Below are positions 60,105 through 64,000 of a stretch of 64,000 nucleotides of DNA, piece after piece. Positions within the stretch are counted from its first letter, which is position 1. Every line of letters starts with the position of its first letter. This stretch comes from Pseudomonas rubra (GTDB lineage: Bacteria > Pseudomonadota > Gammaproteobacteria > Pseudomonadales > Pseudomonadaceae), in NCBI RefSeq assembly GCF_028656935.1, contig NZ_JAMDGZ010000019.1, positions 246,194 through 310,193 on the forward strand, written 5' to 3'. The translations under genes were made by a program, and so were the position numbers. The notes under the pieces are model-generated. The model did not search any database and was not told where the DNA came from. It worked only from the letters and a program-made list of their open reading frames with translations.

Positions 60105-60191
60105 TGGTGCCCAGAAGAAGACTCGAACTTCCACGACCGTAAGGTCACCAGCACCTGAAGCTGGCGTGTCTACCAATTTCACCATCTGGGC
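60105..60191 (-). tRNA. tRNA-Leu (CAG), copy 2 of the transcript
   Basis: An 87-nt class II tRNA including an encoded CCA. The acceptor stem is GCCCAGA/TCTGGGC, the anticodon arm CCAGC-TTCAGGT-GCTGG gives anticodon CAG, and a long variable arm and GTTCGAGTC T-arm follow. Identical to the copy at 60279-60365. Confidence 0.97.
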
Positions 60192-60278
60192 AAAATGAAG
60201 CGGTGTAGCTTGTAGCAAAAACAGTGTAGCGTGTCGCAGTAAATCTCAGAAGCCAGAGGCTGTTCTAAGATTTTAAAT

Positions 60279-60365
60279 TGGTGCCCAGAAGAAGACTCGA
60301 ACTTCCACGACCGTAAGGTCACCAGCACCTGAAGCTGGCGTGTCTACCAATTTCACCATCTGGGC
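60279..60365 (-). tRNA. tRNA-Leu (CAG), copy 1 of the transcript
   Basis: Identical in all 87 positions to the copy at 60105-60191, from which it is separated by 87 bases. It reads CUG, the main leucine codon in this genome. Both copies encode CCA and share one upstream promoter. Confidence 0.97.
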
Positions 60366-60441
60366 ATTTCGCTGAGGAACATGATGCTTCACATCGTGCC
60401 GCTTCTCAACTATAACGACGGTGTCCGTCGCTGTGGTGCGC

Positions 60442-60470
60442 ACTATACGGATGCGCCTGGGGGCTGTAAA
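60442..60470 (-). promoter_or_regulatory. Strong sigma-70 promoter of the tRNA-Leu pair
   Basis: On the minus strand TTTACA (60470-60465), 17 bases, TATAGT (60447-60442), followed by a GC-rich discriminator GCGC. This is the usual design of stringently controlled stable-RNA promoters. Confidence 0.75.
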
Positions 60471-60631
60471 CCCCCGTTCAGAAAAAATCTTAAAAAATTC
60501 AAGTCGTTGTTCCTTATGATGGTTTTGGCAGCGTCCAGGGGGCTGTAACAGGGCTGTCCAAGCCTGAAATTTCCGGTTTCAATACGCCTATGCCAAACTA
60601 ACCCTTATATAGACAAGGTGAACCCCTCCTA

Positions 60632-63223
60632 ATGGCCGATTGGCAGACCCTCGATCCCGAGGCCGCTCGTGAAGCGGAAAAATACGAAAACCCTATTCCT
60701 AGCCGTGAGCTGATCCTCCAGCGCCTGGACGAGCGCGGCTCGCCGGCTGCTCGCGAGCAGTTGGTCGAAGAGTTCGGCCTGACTACCGAAGACCAGATCG
60801 AAGCTCTGCGCCGCCGCCTGCGCGCGATGGAGCGTGATGGCCAACTGATCTATACCCGGCGTGGCACCTATGCCCCGGTAGACAAGCTCGACCTGATCCT
60901 TGGCCGCATTTCCGGCCACCGCGACGGTTTCGGCTTCCTGGTCCCGGATGACGGCAGCGACGACCTGTTCCTGAGCCCGGCGCAAATGCGCCTGGTGTTC
61001 GATGGCGACCGCGCCCTGGCCCGGGTTTCCGGCCTGGATCGCCGTGGCCGCCGTGAAGGCGTGGTGGTCGAAGTGATCTCCCGCGCTCACGAAAGCATCG
61101 TTGGCCGCTACTTCGAAGAAGGCGGCATCGGCTTTGTCACCCCTGACAACCCCAAGGTCCAGCAGGAAGTGCTGATCACCCCGGGTCGTAATGGCGGTGC
61201 CCGAGTAGGTCAGTTCGTCGAGGTCAAGATCACCCATTGGCCGACCCCGCGCTTCCAGCCCCAGGGCGATGTCACTGAAGTAATCGGCAACTACATGGCC
61301 CCAGGCATGGAAATCGACGTTGCCCTGCGCAGCTACGATATTCCGCATGTCTGGCCAGAAGCCGTGATCAAGGAAGCGCGCAAGCTCAAGCCGGAAGTCG
61401 AAGAGAAAGACAAAGAGCATCGCATCGACCTGCGCCATCTGCCGTTCGTCACCATCGACGGTGAAGATGCCCGCGACTTCGACGATGCGGTGTACTGCGA
61501 GAGCCTTGGCAAATTGCGCCTGTTCTCCGGTGGCTGGCGCCTGTACGTGGCCATTGCCGACGTTTCCAGCTATGTGCGCCTGGGCTCTGCCCTGGATGCC
61601 GAAGCCCAGGTACGCGGCAACTCGGTGTACTTCCCCGAGCGCGTGGTGCCGATGCTCCCTGAAGAGCTGTCCAACGGCCTGTGCTCGCTGAACCCGCACG
61701 TCGACCGTTTGGCGATGGTCTGTGAAATGACCATCAACAAGTCCGGGCAGATGGTCGATTACCAGTTCTATGAAGCGGTGATCCACTCCCATGCGCGCCT
61801 GACCTACAACAAGGTCAGCAGCATGCTCGAACACGCCCGTACCCGTGAGGGCAAGGCCCTGCGCGAGCAGTACAGCGAAGTGGTGCCGGACCTCAAGCAG
61901 CTCTATGCGCTGTACAAGGTGCTGTTGGCGGCCCGTCATACCCGCGGCGCGATCGACTTCGAAACCCAGGAAACCCGGATCATCTTCGGTTCCGAGCGCA
62001 AGATCGCCGAAATCCGGCCGACCGTGCGCAACGACGCCCACAAGCTGATCGAAGAGTGCATGCTGGCCGCCAACGTGGCCACCGCCGAGTTCCTCAAAAA
62101 GCACGAAATCCCTGCCCTGTACCGTGTTCACGACGGCCCGCCGCCGGAGCGCCTGGAAAAACTGCGCGCTTTCCTCGGTGAGCTGGGCCTGTCCCTGCAC
62201 AAGGGCAAGGATGGTCCGTCGCCGAAGGATTACCAGGCACTGCTGGCGAGCATCGCCGACCGTCCGGATTTCCACCTGATCCAGACCGTGATGCTGCGCT
62301 CCCTGAGCCAGGCGGTGTACAGCGCCGACAATAACGGCCACTTTGGCCTGAACTACGAGGCGTACACCCACTTCACTTCGCCGATCCGTCGCTACCCGGA
62401 CCTGCTGACCCACCGGGCCATCCGCAGCGTGATCCGTTCGCGCCAGGAAACCCCGCACGTCAAGCGTGCCGGTGCGATGAGCATCCCCAAGGCGCGCATC
62501 TACCCGTACGACGAGGCGACCCTGGAACAGCTCGGCGAGCAGTGCTCGATGAGCGAGCGGCGTGCCGACGAGGCTACCCGCGACGTGGTCAACTGGCTCA
62601 AGTGCGAGTACATGAAAGACCGCGTCGGCGAGAGCTTCCCAGGTGTGATCACTGCGGTGACCGGATTTGGCCTGTTCGTCGAACTGACCGACATCTACGT
62701 CGAAGGCATGGTCCATGTCAGTGCCTTGCCGGGTGATTACTATCACTTCGACCCTGTGCACCACCGCCTGGCCGGTGAGCGTACCGGGCGCAGCTTCCGC
62801 CTGGGCGACACCGTCGAAGTGCGGGTGATGCGCGTCGATCTGGAGCAGCGCAAGATCGATTTCGAGATGGCCGAGAACACCCTCAAGGCGCCGATTGGCC
62901 GCAAACAGCGTGGTGAAGGCGTGCGTCCGCAAGACGGCAAGCCGGTACCGGTGCTCGACAAGGCTGAAGTGACCAAGGCTGCAGAGCCTGCGCGCCGGAG
63001 CAAGAAGAACGAAACCGCCGAAGCCTATTTCCCGTCCCATGCTGCGGCGAAAAACGCCGAAGTGCGCAAGAGCCGGGAGATGAAGAAGGCCTTGATGTCC
63101 GATGCCAAGCACGCAGGCGGCAAGCCTGCGGCCAAGTCGGGCAAGTCGGAAAAACCGAGCAAGCACCGTAAAGGGCCACCAAAAGCTGGCTCTGCGTCAC
63201 GTAAACCCAAGGCCAAGTCATGA
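60632..63223 (+). CDS. rnr: Ribonuclease R
   Basis: An 863-aa 3'-5' exoribonuclease for structured RNA. It has an N-terminal winged-helix region (residues 20-90), cold-shock OB folds with GFGFLVPDD, an RNB domain with the acidic cluster TIDGEDARDFDDAVYCE (Asp residues near 275-284), an S1 domain (FPGVITAVTGFGLFVEL) and a long Lys/Arg-rich tail. The ATG at 60632 gives the conserved start; the ribosome binding site is poor. The stop overlaps the rlmB start (ATGA). Confidence 0.97.
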   Translation: MADWQTLDPEAAREAEKYENPIPSRELILQRLDERGSPAAREQLVEEFGLTTEDQIEALRRRLRAMERDGQLIYTRRGTYAPVDKLDLILGRISGHRDGFGFLVPDDGSDDLFLSPAQMRLVFDGDRALARVSGLDRRGRREGVVVEVISRAHESIVGRYFEEGGIGFVTPDNPKVQQEVLITPGRNGGARVGQFVEVKITHWPTPRFQPQGDVTEVIGNYMAPGMEIDVALRSYDIPHVWPEAVIKEARKLKPEVEEKDKEHRIDLRHLPFVTIDGEDARDFDDAVYCESLGKLRLFSGGWRLYVAIADVSSYVRLGSALDAEAQVRGNSVYFPERVVPMLPEELSNGLCSLNPHVDRLAMVCEMTINKSGQMVDYQFYEAVIHSHARLTYNKVSSMLEHARTREGKALREQYSEVVPDLKQLYALYKVLLAARHTRGAIDFETQETRIIFGSERKIAEIRPTVRNDAHKLIEECMLAANVATAEFLKKHEIPALYRVHDGPPPERLEKLRAFLGELGLSLHKGKDGPSPKDYQALLASIADRPDFHLIQTVMLRSLSQAVYSADNNGHFGLNYEAYTHFTSPIRRYPDLLTHRAIRSVIRSRQETPHVKRAGAMSIPKARIYPYDEATLEQLGEQCSMSERRADEATRDVVNWLKCEYMKDRVGESFPGVITAVTGFGLFVELTDIYVEGMVHVSALPGDYYHFDPVHHRLAGERTGRSFRLGDTVEVRVMRVDLEQRKIDFEMAENTLKAPIGRKQRGEGVRPQDGKPVPVLDKAEVTKAAEPARRSKKNETAEAYFPSHAAAKNAEVRKSREMKKALMSDAKHAGGKPAAKSGKSEKPSKHRKGPPKAGSASRKPKAKS

Positions 63224-63972
63224 GTCAGTTGGAAAAGATCTACGGCGTACATGCCGTGGAAGCCCTGTTGCGTCATCACCCCAAGCGGGTCAAGCAGATC
63301 TGGTTGTCCGAAGGGCGCAGCGAGCCGCGCCTGCAGGCGCTGCTGGAGTTGGCCGCGCAGAATCGCGTGGCAGTTGGTCAGGCCGAGCGTCGCGAGATGG
63401 ATGCCTGGGTTGAAGGTGTGCATCAGGGCGTGGTGGCCGAAGTCAGTCCGAGCCAGGTCTGGGGCGAGGCAATGCTCGAAGAGCTGCTCGATCGCACTGA
63501 AGGCTCACCGCTGATCCTGGTACTTGACGGGGTGACCGACCCGCACAACCTCGGCGCCTGCCTGCGTACCGCCGATGCCGCTGGTGCCCTGGCGGTGGTG
63601 GTGCCCAAGGATAAGTCGGCGACCCTGACCCCGGCGGTGCGCAAAGTGGCCTGCGGTGCGGCCGAAGTTATCCCGCTGGTGGCAGTGACCAACCTGGCGC
63701 GGACCCTGGAGAAACTCCAGCAGCGCGGTCTGTGGGTGGTCGGCACTGCAGGTGAGGCTGAGCAGGAGTTGTATCAGCAGGACCTGACCGGGCCGACCAT
63801 CCTGATCATGGGCGCCGAAGGCAAGGGCATGCGCCGCTTGACCCGCGAGCACTGTGATTTTCTGGTCAAGTTGCCGATGGCCGGTAGTGTCAGCAGTCTG
63901 AACGTATCGGTGGCGACGGGCGTGTGCCTGTTCGAGGCCGTTCGTCAGCGCCAGGCCAAAGCCAAGCCTTGA
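63220..63972 (+). CDS. rlmB: 23S rRNA (guanosine-2251-2'-O)-methyltransferase RlmB
   Basis: A 250-aa SPOUT methyltransferase. The N-terminal substrate domain begins KIYGVHAVEALLRHHP. The knotted domain has VLDGVTDPHNLGACLRTADA (20 residues) with the catalytic Asn/Arg, IMGAEGKGMRRLTRE, and SSLNVSVATGVCLFE. It is translationally coupled to rnr, an order shared with E. coli. A REP element starts four bases after the stop and runs to the window end. Confidence 0.97.
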   Translation: MSQLEKIYGVHAVEALLRHHPKRVKQIWLSEGRSEPRLQALLELAAQNRVAVGQAERREMDAWVEGVHQGVVAEVSPSQVWGEAMLEELLDRTEGSPLILVLDGVTDPHNLGACLRTADAAGALAVVVPKDKSATLTPAVRKVACGAAEVIPLVAVTNLARTLEKLQQRGLWVVGTAGEAEQELYQQDLTGPTILIMGAEGKGMRRLTREHCDFLVKLPMAGSVSSLNVSVATGVCLFEAVRQRQAKAKP

Positions 63973-63976
63973 TGCA

Positions 63977-64000
63977 TTCGCGGGGCAAGCCCGCTTGTAT
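63977..64000. repeat. REP unit, cut by window end
   Basis: TTCGCGGGGCAAGCCCGCTT after the rlmB stop matches the left half of the other REP units. Confidence 0.75.

Noticed and set aside
60629..63166. Minus-strand frame of about 845 codons opposite rnr
   Set aside because: Shadow of RNase R; no start signals.

Overview
The window is a piece of a Pseudomonas chromosome, most like the P. putida group. The evidence is the gene order (msbA, mig-14, dnpA, hldE; waaA; opmH; thiC; cpdA, parE, parC; serB; psd, rhdA; motAB; rsgA, orn; queG, tsaE, amiB, mutL, miaA, hfq, hflXKC; purA; rnr, rlmB), a high GC content with strong G/C preference at third codon positions, and many paired REP elements of the Pseudomonas type (core GGGCAAGCCCGCTCCCACA). 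Much of this order matches my memory of the P. aeruginosa PA4937-PA5003 segment, here with local insertions and losses. There are no rRNA operons, CRISPR arrays, transposases or phage genes.

Layout. 1-6.2 kb: LPS and envelope genes (partial LPS kinase-like gene, msbA, mig-14, PIG-L deacetylase dnpA, hldE). 6.3-9.7 kb: a little-known leftward redox set (FAD oxidoreductase, aldo/keto reductase, degenerate-Nudix protein) and an EmrE-like SMR pump divergent from a LysR regulator. 10.7-13.5 kb: waaA and the TolC-type outer membrane channel. 13.6-17.2 kb: TPP riboswitch, thiC and cytX. 18.1-27.4 kb: nudF, DUF1249, cpdA, yqiA, then parE and parC with two small envelope-type genes between them, then a PqiC-like lipoprotein. 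27.5-33.8 kb: a YtjB/AhpA-like membrane protein, serB, psd, rhdA and an HDOD protein. 33.8-36.4 kb: motAB behind a clear FliA (sigma-28) promoter, then a stand-alone TIR protein. 36.6-49.6 kb: rsgA, orn, a TRIC-like channel, queG, then the long nnrD-tsaE-amiB-mutL-miaA-hfq-hflX-hflK-hflC series. 49.8-54.5 kb: hisZ, purA and a chemoreceptor. 54.6-57.2 kb: a Fur-type iron ABC importer without its ATPase. 57.2-60.0 kb: an AT-richer accessory patch. 60.1-64 kb: two tRNA-Leu(CAG) genes, rnr and rlmB.

Most of the window is core genome, tightly packed with 1-11 nt overlaps (ATGA, TGATG, TTGA, TAATG) that imply translational coupling. The accessory content lies in two places. One is the TIR gene between motB and rsgA; its expected catalytic glutamate is a glutamine, and it is coupled to an upstream 19-codon ORF. 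The other is the patch between the iron importer and the tRNA-Leu pair. It holds a 29-codon ORF with a strong ribosome binding site beside a Fur box, about 0.8 kb of non-coding DNA with a tandem repeat and a palindrome, and an overlapping pair of a histidine-box membrane desaturase and an EamA/DMT exporter. That patch is the best candidate for an undescribed small-molecule or peptide system, but this is inference from sequence alone.
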